This document shows positions 51,212 to 59,768 of a DNA stretch of 64,000 nucleotides, one piece after another (position 1 is the first letter of the stretch; every line of letters begins with the position of its first letter). Made by a program: the position numbers and the translations under genes. The notes beneath the pieces are model-generated. The model saw only the letters and a program-made list of their open reading frames with translations, did no database searches and had not been told where the DNA came from. The stretch is from NCBI GenBank assembly GCA_905221605.1, contig CAJNDS010002543.1, positions 309,428 to 373,427 on the forward strand, given 5' to 3'. This DNA comes from Symbiodinium natans. Lineage: Eukaryota; Sar; Dinophyceae; Suessiales; Symbiodiniaceae.

Positions 51212-51498
51212 TGCGGAGCTGCAATTGGTATTGTAGAAAGGAGTTAGTGTTGGAAGTTGGAAGGGTTAATGAACCCGGTAATCGTATTTGGCTCAAGATG
51301 GGCTTGAACAGAAAGCCACAAGTTCAAAAAGTAGTGCCTGGGTTCTTAGGGTTTGGTAAGGGTGTGGATTCCTTCCCCCTTTCCTTCCCCCCTGGGTTGC
51401 TCTTATCCGTGTTCTTGGTTGTTTCTTGGTTCGATCTGGGAAATATAAGTTCAGGGCGATTAGGGGAGTTGATTTCCTTCCTTGGTTGTCCCCCCGTA
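51212..51498 (+). repeat. 5' long terminal repeat
   Basis: 287 bp, beginning TG and ending TA. It differs from the 3' LTR only at 51317 (C here, A at 59874). It contains an AAATATAAG word at about 51439 and the 11-mer TTTGGCTCAAG at 51287-51297 immediately before an in-frame ATG. It should hold promoter and polyadenylation signals; I cannot delimit U3, R and U5. Confidence 0.95.
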
Positions 51499-51510
51499 GG
51501 TTATGAGCCC
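51499..51510 (+). promoter_or_regulatory. Primer-binding site, half-tRNA initiator-Met type
   Basis: GGTTATGAGCCC directly abuts the LTR end. Its reverse complement, GGGCTCATAACC, is the anticodon arm of initiator tRNA-Met (CAT anticodon within a CTCATAA loop and GGG/CC stem), as in the yeast initiator tRNA. Drosophila copia primes from a tRNA-iMet cut in this region. Most LTR elements instead pair with the tRNA 3' end (TGG...), which is absent here. Confidence 0.8.
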
Positions 51511-51564
51511 AAATTAGGTTCCCTGCGGTTAAGTGTTCTTTCAAGGTTTTGGGATCAAGAAGCA

Positions 51565-54500
51565 ATGCCTTCTCCGAAGCGATGGCTCCAACTTGCCTCG
51601 GATGGTGGACAAGATGGTGGAGCTGGAAATGGTGCAGCTGAGTCTCTGGGTGAAAGATCGGTGTTGGAAGAGGTGATTCCCGACGCTGAAGTACATCTGG
51701 AAGAGGCCTTGGTTGCAGAAAGCCCCAATGCGGGTATGAATCCCAATAGGGATATGGTTAGCAATGCTGAAGCTGAAGGACGTGCTGTTTCTGTACCGCC
51801 AAAGCCTGGTGAAAAAAGGAACTGGGATGCGACTGGTGGCATAGATCGTGAAATGGAGGTGACTGTTTTACGAGTGTTACACAAACACGGGTACCAGCCG
51901 TCGTCTTCGACTTCGGGTCGAATGGTAGACCAAGAGTCTCAGACCGATCTGATTGGAGAAGTGCTACAAGCGACCAGGAGGCCGTTGAACAAGATCAAAA
52001 AGGGTCCATCTTCGAGTTCCCAAGGTGGTGGAAGCGGTCACAAACAGAAGGGTGCGGACGGCTTTGAAGCTGCACCTGCTGCTGAATACGCCATGGGGGA
52101 GGAGGAGATCCTACAGATGGAGGCTGAACGGTTGCGACAGCTGTCAGAAGAAGAGGACGAGATGCGACAGGTTTCTGAAAGGGACGGTTTTCGGAAAGAC
52201 GAGCATCTGATCCAAGCGTGTGATGGCACAATGTGGGAATTGCACCTCCATGAAGATGGGAGACAATATTATTACTGCCTGGATACGCACGAAACCAAGT
52301 GGACATTGCCGGTGGTAGGTGAAAAGGTGAAGAGTGACGAGGTGGTTGGGTCTCCTTTGGGCAATGAGCTGGAAATGGAGGCGGCACTGGATTCTTCATC
52401 CTCTACTCCGAAGACTGAGTCTACGAGGGCATTCCAGGGTAGTGTAAATAGTTTAGGTGAAAAAGATTTTTCCTCTACTATCAGGGATAGCGGTCCTAGG
52501 GCTGATGGTGACGCCCCGACCCCGGGTTCTCCTGATGAGGAAGGGATTCCTGGGAACCAAGCCAACATCGCTGGAGCTCAACACCTGGATCGGGAAGAAA
52601 CAGAAGCGCTTTCTGAGGGTGGGGCAGCGATGGAATTGGTGGATCCAGAAGAGAAAATGCCCAATGAGGTGATCGGAACTGTGTCGGCTGCAGAAGAGCG
52701 AGTGGTGGATGTGGTACCTGTTGTTCAGGAAGGTGGTCCTGGAGATTCGGAGGATGGAGAGAAAAAGTTGTGTGTTACGACTGAGGAGGTCTCTTCGTTT
52801 GGTGCCAAGAATTCTGCCATTCAAGGGGAAAAAGAAGCTTCTGGAATAGCTGGAGACACGGATGATCTGAAAAATGAGGCCTGGAGCGCCAATGATGCGC
52901 GGGTTGATGCGCCAGATATTACCTGGAGTGCGAAGGAAGCACGGGTTGAGGTGCATGTGGTGGTACGTTCCACGGGCGACTGCAACAATGGGGCGCAGGT
53001 CTCCGCAGCAGCTGATGATGGAGGTTCACAGGTGGACGCACTGGTGCAACCTGAAGTTAGCAGCGAGGAACGAAATGACAAGGGCTACACCGGAGCCAAT
53101 GAGGCAGCTGTGGTCAATGATGGTGGAAATTCTCCTTTGGAGGCCATGGAACCAAAGGAGCCTGCGGTGGAAGAAAGCGTGCCTGCCGTGGATGATCGAC
53201 TCAATTGCCCTGCAGTGGAAGAAGATTTGCCTGCTGCAGAAGGTGAGACAAAGGACTCCAATGATGGGTCCACTCCCATGAAGGGAGAAGCGTTGCCGTC
53301 TGGAAGTTCACCGGAAGTCGACACCGAGCGAACTACAGCAGATGAGGCAAAGCCGTTGGCGGAGAAAAAGGGAGGTCCTGAAATCCAGGAGCACAAAAAA
53401 GATGAGCTTGTGGGACTCGTGGAGCAGGACGAGCAGTGTGACCCAAAGGTGAAGACAAAGGATGCGCCAGGAGCCGATGATACAGAGATGGTTTCTGAAG
53501 AGCGTGTAAAGAAAGTGCCCCGAGCGGGAGCCTTGGAGTCACCTGGGCCACATTGCTATCAAGAGGGAGATGAGATCATGGGTCTAGTGCGCTGCATCAA
53601 TGGGTATGGAGCCTTTTTGGACCATGGGGATATGAATGTATTGATTCCTGCAGAAGGGAACAATGCATATCAGTTCAAGTTTGGTGATACTGTCAATGGA
53701 ACAGTGAAACGAGTGGAAGATGATGGTACCATAATCTTGGACACCTTTCTGGTTTTGGAAGAGGACGTGGAGGACTCTTCTTCGACGCTGCGGAAGTGGA
53801 AACCCAGCGGCTGGAGTACGTGGTGGACGGATTCATGGTATGCTGGTCAATGGTACCAAGATTCCAACGGTCAATGGGACTGGAAACAGGAGGAAGAGCA
53901 ATCCGATGAAGAGCTTGTGGTACAGGAGTTGTCTTCTGAAGAACGAGAAGAAAGGCAACTTTATGGAGAAAAGATCTACAAAGCTCTTCTGGAGAATGGA
54001 AATGAAGAGGAAGCCTATGTTGGCAAAATTACTGGGATGCTGTTAGGTCGGCCGATGGAAGATTTACAGGAGTGTGTTGCGGATCAGGCATTCCTCAATG
54101 CGGAAGCTCGGCGCGCGTATGGCATCTTGCAAAATGATGGTTGGAAGCCTGATGGTACAGAAAGCACAGGCTTGGGGAAGTTAACCACTTTTTCCCGAAA
54201 ACAGTACCACAACGCGCTTTTCGAACTGGCATGCAGAAAAAGGAGATTTTCTCGACCAGTTGTGGGTGAAGCGGTGGCAACGGTGCTGAATCAAGGGGAA
54301 GATGAGTTTTGGAACGTGCTTTGGTTGGACACCAAGCTATTTTTGCAGGAGCTTGATGGTGCAGTGCAATCCATGAGCAAAAGGGAGAACAAGCCAATGG
54401 AAGCCTACATGGATCCTGACCAGTACAAAAAGGCTTACATGACACCAAAGACGGTGTTGTCACCTGGTTACAGCAAGCTGTGCAGGTTCTTCAATAAGGG

Positions 54501-57500
54501 AAGGTGTCGCAATGGCGATGGGTGTCCCTATGAGCATCGTCGGTACGGTGAAGGTTGGCCAGAAGGGGGGTCAACTGATCCAAAGAATAGCCAAGAAGCT
54601 GATGATGAGGACGGGAACATCGGTGACCCTCCCACAGAGGAAGGTACAGTGGATGAGGCACAGCAGGAGCGGGAGGATTTAGCCTTCCGGGCCAAGTACA
54701 ATTTTGGCAAAGGTGCATCAAAGGGTGAGCCTACGTCAGGTGAGCCAAAAGGTCGGCTGTGTCTGTATTACAATCAAGGTGGTTGTAAATATGGGACTGC
54801 ATGCAGGTACCTTCACAACGATGACATAGCATTGGAAGGGACTTGGGAGCCCGGCAAATCTTGGGACAATGCTTCCAGGAAGTCACTAAGGGACGCAGGG
54901 TTCCACAATTGCTGTTTCGATTATTACCTCCGAGGACGTTGCCGGAAAGGGTTAAATTTCTGCAAGTACTCCCATGACGAGATGTCAGAGGAGCGGCTGT
55001 CGCTCCTGAAACACTTGGTACAGGTGGCCAATCAGGTCCGGTTTGAAAAAGAGAGAGGATGGGAGATTACGGATAGAAGCACGTTTCAGCCACCTGCAAG
55101 TGGGGGAGCTGAATCTTCCTCATCCTCGGCACCAAAAGCACTGCAAATGACCAATGTGTCACAAAAAGATGGTGAAAAAGGTACTCTGGATGAAGCAGAA
55201 GCTGATGAACAAAAGAATTCGGTGGCTGCATCCACTGGTACTCAGCTTCAAAATCCGGAGGAGCCAATTGAAAATTGGATGGCTCGCAACGCACACCTGT
55301 GGGTGTATACCCCTCATGTAAGTGAGGTGATGATTACGCTTGGTGTGACCAATGTGTCGGACTTGCAAGAGTTCATCTTTGTGGAAGATTTGGTTGACAA
55401 AGGGATCAACAAAGTGACCGCATGCAAAATTCTGCAATTGGTTGGTGATGTCCGATATCGCCCGGGAGGACCGGAAAAGGCAGTTCCTTCTGATGCATCT
55501 GTACGGGTACAACAATCTTCTGGGAACAAAGGGACTGGAAGAGCGGCGGTGCGAACCCTCACTCAGGTGCGTGAAGCTGAAGACTCCGGTGCAAAAACTA
55601 TGCCGAGAGGTTCCTATCGGGAGCTTTTTGATAAGGTCAGGTACCGTGATGGTTGGACGCTTGCGCAGAGGTCTCCGTTGTGCGTACAGAAGCTGCGGTT
55701 GGTGGGAGTTGGAATGCCGCCGGTGAATCCACCAACGAAAAAGTATCGGTCAAGATCAAACCCTGTAAGAAGGGGAAGGCCCTTGCTGGACAAAAAACAG
55801 GTGCGACAGGTGCCACGATCTCGGTCACAACGACGAGTGCAACTGGCGGAAGTGGTGGAAAAACCGAAGCCACTGGAGCCGGTGAAACCTCGTGGTGGTT
55901 TGTCGTATCCATTCAGCAGAGCGTGGGCAGATGTGGTGGATGATGATGACCAGGCGGAGGCTTTGGTCTCGTATGCCGCTTCCTCAAGCGATTCAAGCGA
56001 GGAGGAGACCAATGCGGTACAACGCCTGAAGGAACTCTTTTTGCAAGAAAGGGATTCGTGGAGAACTGCGAGTCGTGGCAATGTTCCACAAAGTGGTTCT
56101 TCAGGCTCCAATGATGGGCCGAAAAAATCGGTTCACCTTGGCGAAGGGCGCGACAAAGCGTCGCGGGGGGAGACCCGCCAAGAAGTGACTTCTCAAGTTT
56201 TTTCGCTACCACAACCTTCTCGTCGAGCTGAACGGTCTCAAAAAAGAACAAGGGATGGTTCAGTTATGGTTGGTTCGCTGGCGGTGGGCTCCACGGATGA
56301 GGTTTTACCTGGGCAAGGTGCTGCTGGACAGGTGAATGTCTCTGAAAGCGCTCAAGTTCTTCCTGGGCATGAAGTGGCTGGACAGGAGACGGCGCCGGAA
56401 GGAGCAGTACAGATTTCTGGCGAGGAGACCGACCAAAAAGAAGGAGAAGGCGGGAGCAATGATCTCCGTGGTAATGATGCGAAGATGTTGGATGGTGGTC
56501 CGGTGAGGAGTGACCTTCAGCAATTGCTGGTGAAAGGCCTTCTGACTCGAATTTATTGGAAGGTTGCAGTTGGCAAGTTGCCAATGGGGCAAAGAGATTG
56601 CCAAAAAGGGTCCAATAAGATGGATCGAAATTTGGTTATTAGCATGTCATCCGAGGGTGCAAGCGAACAGGATGAGAACCTGGCACTGGAGGACGATGCT
56701 GATCAGTCAATGGGAGACGGTGCAATGGTTATGGTGTATGATCCAGGAACGCTGATCCAGTCGCCAACAACTGATTGGGTTATGCGTCGCGGTCTGACCG
56801 ATCGTACCGTCTGGCCAGCAATGGCGCACCTGGCACAGAGGATATGTGCTGAAATGGTTCAAGTGGATGAAATGAATGCCCAGCTAGGGACTGGAACACT
56901 CCTTTTTCAAAGGAGAGATCAAGGACATTATACTGACCTGCATCATTCGTTCCATGACAACCCGTGCTTGCCGGCGGTGGGGAATTACCCTCTTTCGGTG
57001 ATGGGTACCTTGTTGTCTCCTGGTCTGGAAGGGGAATTCAAGAATACGGACAAGTTTGGTACTGCTATGGAGGCAATTGCCTATGATTGGAGCCGCAGTC
57101 CAGGCATGGAAGTTCATATTGAACTTATGGCGAGGGTAGCCAAAATGGTTCACCCATTCCTGAATCTGGGAGCACAAGGGTCGGTGATGGTTTCAGAATT
57201 TCTCTGGCAGCGCGGGAGGGCTCGGTTGATGGAGTTTCTTCAAGCGGCGACTTGTGCGGACCAATTGGAGGCTCTCTGGAGAAGGATGGACGACGATGCG
57301 GATGAGGAGGTGGATCCTTCGACAGCGATGCTGGAAGTTCTTGGACTAGAGGATGCGGTGCTTGATCAAGGGAACAATGAATCCCTTATTCCCATTGAAG
57401 ATGCTGGAGGTGAGACAAGCGGTGACACTGGAGGGAAGGGCAAAGCGCCAGAAGTTTCTCCGGAAGAGGAGAAATCCAGTGGGTCATCCAGACTGGCGGA

Positions 57501-57990
57501 CACAAGGATTTTCTTGTGGTCAGTGTACTCCCGCGTGGCTTCGAATTTCTCTATGCAGGACCGCACTACTGGTAAGATCTTTGACAGCACCAAAGGATAT
57601 CCTGGTGAAGGACCAAACAATGATGACAATCCTTCCTCTAAGGGGAACTTTCCCTGGATTTCAGAAGACTACCTCGACGAAGTGGTGTCAAAAAAGATGG
57701 AAAGGTCTTCAGAGATGGATGGGTTTGTTCCGGGAAGTGAGGGATCATTGGAAAAGGTAGAGGTGGAGAATGTCACTGCCTCTAAAATTCTTATGGCTCT
57801 TTGGAAGAAGGGACATAGAGTTGGGTTTAGAAGGTTGCGTCGTTTGAATGCATCTGGATGCAAGGTTGGAGCAATGAAACGTCCAATCAAAAGGGTGCAG
57901 AAGATTGGCGCTAGGAAGGCCTTCATGAAGATGTTCAATGTTTTGGATCGTCTCAGCATGGCTCAGGAGTTGGCGGAAAACCGATCATGA
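51565..57990 (+). CDS. Gag-like protein with WW, S1, three CCCH fingers and a SAM-like region
   Basis: A 2,141-residue protein if started at the ATG at 51565, the first in-frame ATG after the primer-binding site (MPSPKRWLQ). The frame is open back into the LTR, with a possible start at 51298. From the N-terminus: an acidic low-complexity part; a WW domain (about 224-248, W224 and W246); a long acidic region; an S1 RNA-binding fold (about 667-729); CCCH fingers C-x7-C-x5-C-x3-H at 973-991 and 1066-1084 and C-x8-C-x6-C-x3-H at 1117-1137; a SAM-like helical region (about 1243-1298); and a basic, Arg/Ser-rich patch (about 1392-1425). The remainder is unassigned. S1 and CCCH modules bind RNA and WW binds proline motifs, so an RNA-packaging role is inferred. 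No enzyme motif is visible. It ends in ATGA, overlapping the next ORF. Confidence 0.85.
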   Translation: MPSPKRWLQLASDGGQDGGAGNGAAESLGERSVLEEVIPDAEVHLEEALVAESPNAGMNPNRDMVSNAEAEGRAVSVPPKPGEKRNWDATGGIDREMEVTVLRVLHKHGYQPSSSTSGRMVDQESQTDLIGEVLQATRRPLNKIKKGPSSSSQGGGSGHKQKGADGFEAAPAAEYAMGEEEILQMEAERLRQLSEEEDEMRQVSERDGFRKDEHLIQACDGTMWELHLHEDGRQYYYCLDTHETKWTLPVVGEKVKSDEVVGSPLGNELEMEAALDSSSSTPKTESTRAFQGSVNSLGEKDFSSTIRDSGPRADGDAPTPGSPDEEGIPGNQANIAGAQHLDREETEALSEGGAAMELVDPEEKMPNEVIGTVSAAEERVVDVVPVVQEGGPGDSEDGEKKLCVTTEEVSSFGAKNSAIQGEKEASGIAGDTDDLKNEAWSANDARVDAPDITWSAKEARVEVHVVVRSTGDCNNGAQVSAAADDGGSQVDALVQPEVSSEERNDKGYTGANEAAVVNDGGNSPLEAMEPKEPAVEESVPAVDDRLNCPAVEEDLPAAEGETKDSNDGSTPMKGEALPSGSSPEVDTERTTADEAKPLAEKKGGPEIQEHKKDELVGLVEQDEQCDPKVKTKDAPGADDTEMVSEERVKKVPRAGALESPGPHCYQEGDEIMGLVRCINGYGAFLDHGDMNVLIPAEGNNAYQFKFGDTVNGTVKRVEDDGTIILDTFLVLEEDVEDSSSTLRKWKPSGWSTWWTDSWYAGQWYQDSNGQWDWKQEEEQSDEELVVQELSSEEREERQLYGEKIYKALLENGNEEEAYVGKITGMLLGRPMEDLQECVADQAFLNAEARRAYGILQNDGWKPDGTESTGLGKLTTFSRKQYHNALFELACRKRRFSRPVVGEAVATVLNQGEDEFWNVLWLDTKLFLQELDGAVQSMSKRENKPMEAYMDPDQYKKAYMTPKTVLSPGYSKLCRFFNKGRCRNGDGCPYEHRRYGEGWPEGGSTDPKNSQEADDEDGNIGDPPTEEGTVDEAQQEREDLAFRAKYNFGKGASKGEPTSGEPKGRLCLYYNQGGCKYGTACRYLHNDDIALEGTWEPGKSWDNASRKSLRDAGFHNCCFDYYLRGRCRKGLNFCKYSHDEMSEERLSLLKHLVQVANQVRFEKERGWEITDRSTFQPPASGGAESSSSSAPKALQMTNVSQKDGEKGTLDEAEADEQKNSVAASTGTQLQNPEEPIENWMARNAHLWVYTPHVSEVMITLGVTNVSDLQEFIFVEDLVDKGINKVTACKILQLVGDVRYRPGGPEKAVPSDASVRVQQSSGNKGTGRAAVRTLTQVREAEDSGAKTMPRGSYRELFDKVRYRDGWTLAQRSPLCVQKLRLVGVGMPPVNPPTKKYRSRSNPVRRGRPLLDKKQVRQVPRSRSQRRVQLAEVVEKPKPLEPVKPRGGLSYPFSRAWADVVDDDDQAEALVSYAASSSDSSEEETNAVQRLKELFLQERDSWRTASRGNVPQSGSSGSNDGPKKSVHLGEGRDKASRGETRQEVTSQVFSLPQPSRRAERSQKRTRDGSVMVGSLAVGSTDEVLPGQGAAGQVNVSESAQVLPGHEVAGQETAPEGAVQISGEETDQKEGEGGSNDLRGNDAKMLDGGPVRSDLQQLLVKGLLTRIYWKVAVGKLPMGQRDCQKGSNKMDRNLVISMSSEGASEQDENLALEDDADQSMGDGAMVMVYDPGTLIQSPTTDWVMRRGLTDRTVWPAMAHLAQRICAEMVQVDEMNAQLGTGTLLFQRRDQGHYTDLHHSFHDNPCLPAVGNYPLSVMGTLLSPGLEGEFKNTDKFGTAMEAIAYDWSRSPGMEVHIELMARVAKMVHPFLNLGAQGSVMVSEFLWQRGRARLMEFLQAATCADQLEALWRRMDDDADEEVDPSTAMLEVLGLEDAVLDQGNNESLIPIEDAGGETSGDTGGKGKAPEVSPEEEKSSGSSRLADTRIFLWSVYSRVASNFSMQDRTTGKIFDSTKGYPGEGPNNDDNPSSKGNFPWISEDYLDEVVSKKMERSSEMDGFVPGSEGSLEKVEVENVTASKILMALWKKGHRVGFRRLRRLNASGCKVGAMKRPIKRVQKIGARKAFMKMFNVLDRLSMAQELAENRS

Positions 57991-59165
57991 AGGTGGTAGG
58001 ACCAAGGCCAGGTTTTCCAGCTGTACTCCAAGCACCAAATACTGATAGCACGTCGGGTGAAGGGAGCAGTCCCCAGGTACATGGCAATGTTCATGTAGAG
58101 CACAGTCGCCCTATGGACCGGTATGAGGCAGAGCGCTTGGAGAAGAGGAAGAAGGGTTTCTGCTATTGGTTTGGCAAAGGGAAAGATCGCTGCAAATTTG
58201 GTGACGACTGCAAATTCATCCATTCCGAAGATGATGTGGTGCTACATTCATATTGGTGCAAATACTATGTGGCAGGGAGAGAATGTTTCGCTGGAAAGGA
58301 TTGTGGGTTCTCGCATGATGCAACTGGTGTGAGGTGCGTCCAGTTTGCTCGGTCTGGGAAGTGTCGATTTGGTGACAGGTGTGTCTTCGAGCATGGTGTT
58401 CCGTTGGAAAAACAGAGGCCAAGGTCTCCAAGGACGCCCCCAAGGGATGGTCCAAGGAGAAAGTCTGGTGCAAATGGTGGAGAAAAGGAGATCCCTCCTG
58501 AACAGTTCGATGATGATGAGGAGGATTTTATGGTTTATGACGAAGAGACCAAGATGACGGAACTGTTGATGGAGGCGATTTCATTTCTCTCCGGTGGCAA
58601 GCCAGATTTGGCTCGAGCAGAGGCGGACCCATTGTTCAAACTCCTGAAGTTCACTGGAGATGCTGACCAAATGGATCAAGTATGGGTTTCGTGGACCACT
58701 GAAATGTTGACCGTGCTGGAACTTCTCGAAGTAGTGAAGTCGTATGAGGTTTCGCTCGCGGAGGTGGAAGAATGGGTCAATGACCTGAGGATATGGTATG
58801 AGCGAGCCAATTTGGGAGAGGAAAAGGATCCCAAAAGAGGTAAAAAGAGATCCCTAGAAAGGGAGTCCAGCAAGGATATTCCTGCCGAAAAAGGAGTGGT
58901 TGAGACTTCGGAGACGGAGGTTGCCGTTGAAGAAGAGAAGAAAAAGGTAAAAAGAAGAGGAAAGCTGCAGCTATCGAAGATCCTTACACTCTCATGGTTC
59001 CAAAGCCGAAGAAGATGCCGACGATCATTGAGAAGGGTGGATCAACATCCAATGTGGTGGCTTCTGCAGTGGAAAAATCCTCGAAGACGCGCACAAAGTC
59101 AAATGTCGGTGGAAAGACAAAGAAGAAGGAGAAAAGTCAGAGTCCCAAAAAAGAAGAGGTGGTAA
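57987..59165 (+). CDS. Second ORF of the LTR element: triple CCCH zinc-finger protein
   Basis: A 392-codon frame whose ATG (57987-57989) overlaps the stop of the preceding ORF as ATGA. That arrangement suits stop-start reinitiation or a -1 shift. Three CCCH fingers lie close together: C59-x9-C69-x5-C75-x3-H79, C91-x8-C100-x5-C106-x3-H110 and C117-x8-C126-x5-C132-x3-H136. A helical, acidic region follows (about 170-270), then a Lys/Glu-rich tail. The last 70 or so codons (after about 58945) become abnormally Arg/Trp/Gln-rich, while the -1 frame carries a natural-looking continuation. The annotated C-terminus is therefore probably out-of-frame sequence caused by an indel or a programmed shift. 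RNA binding is the likely activity. Confidence 0.8.
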   Translation: MKVVGPRPGFPAVLQAPNTDSTSGEGSSPQVHGNVHVEHSRPMDRYEAERLEKRKKGFCYWFGKGKDRCKFGDDCKFIHSEDDVVLHSYWCKYYVAGRECFAGKDCGFSHDATGVRCVQFARSGKCRFGDRCVFEHGVPLEKQRPRSPRTPPRDGPRRKSGANGGEKEIPPEQFDDDEEDFMVYDEETKMTELLMEAISFLSGGKPDLARAEADPLFKLLKFTGDADQMDQVWVSWTTEMLTVLELLEVVKSYEVSLAEVEEWVNDLRIWYERANLGEEKDPKRGKKRSLERESSKDIPAEKGVVETSETEVAVEEEKKKVKRRGKLQLSKILTLSWFQSRRRCRRSLRRVDQHPMWWLLQWKNPRRRAQSQMSVERQRRRRKVRVPKKKRW

Positions 59166-59398
59166 TGGTGCAAGATCCTGAGGAAAAGGATCGTCCATCC
59201 GATGCGGAGGCACCAGGGTCTGCCAATGCGAATGAAGAGCTGGGTCAATCTTGCCAGGCGATTGAGGACGCAAAGAGAGAAGGATTGGTATCCTCAATTC
59301 AAAGGGGCATACAGGATCCTATTCTTACGATTTCGGACCTGGAGTATATTCTGCTGCAACTTCACCTCAAGATTGCCAACAATCGGAAAAAGAAGTGA
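58931..59398 (+). CDS. Continuation of the CCCH protein in the -1 frame (third ORF)
   Basis: This frame opens after a TGA at 58928-58930. It runs through the purine stretch GAAGAAAAAGGTAAAAAG, continues as KRKAAAIEDPYTL, passes its first ATG at 58994 and ends at 59398. It is Lys/Glu/Ser-rich and ends with a helical segment (SDLEYILLQLHLKIANNRKKK). Composition fits the Lys/Glu-rich tail of the second ORF, so both were probably one reading frame, split by an A-run indel. Alternatively the shift is programmed, although the A runs in the zero frame do not form a canonical X-XXY-YYZ heptamer. Started at 58994 the product would be 134 residues. Confidence 0.55.
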   Translation, partial: RREEKGKKKRKAAAIEDPYTLMVPKPKKMPTIIEKGGSTSNVVASAVEKSSKTRTKSNVGGKTKKKEKSQSPKKEEVVMVQDPEEKDRPSDAEAPGSANANEELGQSCQAIEDAKREGLVSSIQRGIQDPILTISDLEYILLQLHLKIANNRKKK

Positions 59399-59760
59399 TT
59401 GGATGGTATGGATGAAGGGATGGTTTTTCTCTTTCTGGAGACCGGTGCGCTGGAACAGCCAATGTGCTGACAATGTGGTGGTTACTATTAAGGGTATGGA
59501 AATCCCTGATAGTAGGAGTCAGTAGTTTTTCGCGTAGCGAAGACCACGGTTTGTGGTGAAGAAGGCCAAGGAGTCTTCAGTGATGAGAGGATCAAGGTGA
59601 AAAAAGATTCTCTATGGGTAGTAGGTTAGCCAATGTGCTATAATTCCGTCCTGGAAGACGTTAAACCACAATTTGCATTTCAAGCAGCTGGCTGCTGCCG
59701 TAATGGCAGTTTTTGGCCAAAAGATCTGCATCTCCAATGTGTCCTAGGAAATCCTAGGAC
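59399..59760 (+). other. Internal 3' non-coding segment of the LTR element
   Basis: About 360 bp between the last stop and the polypurine tract, with no domain-bearing frame. The word AGCCAATGTGCT occurs twice (about 59458 and 59628). A small palindromic CCTAGGAAATCCTAGG precedes the polypurine tract. Confidence 0.6.
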
Positions 59761-59768
59761 AGGGGGAG
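59761..59768 (+). promoter_or_regulatory. Polypurine tract
   Basis: AGGGGGAG sits immediately before the TG that begins the 3' LTR, the expected place for the plus-strand primer in LTR retrotransposons. Confidence 0.8.

Noticed and set aside
55570-55600. EDSGAK sequence as an aspartic protease active site
   Set aside because: A retroviral-type DSG box needs hydrophobic flanks and a downstream ILG-type motif. The context is a polar linker.
58935-58955. Canonical -1 slippery heptamer for programmed frameshifting
   Set aside because: In the zero frame the A runs read AAG AAA AAG GTA AAA AGA and do not give an X-XXY-YYZ heptamer.
51565-59398. Hidden reverse transcriptase or integrase in the LTR element
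   Set aside because: I looked for xxDD boxes, a QG motif, HHCC spacing and D-D-E spacing in the main frames and saw none. Only a profile search can exclude a very diverged domain.
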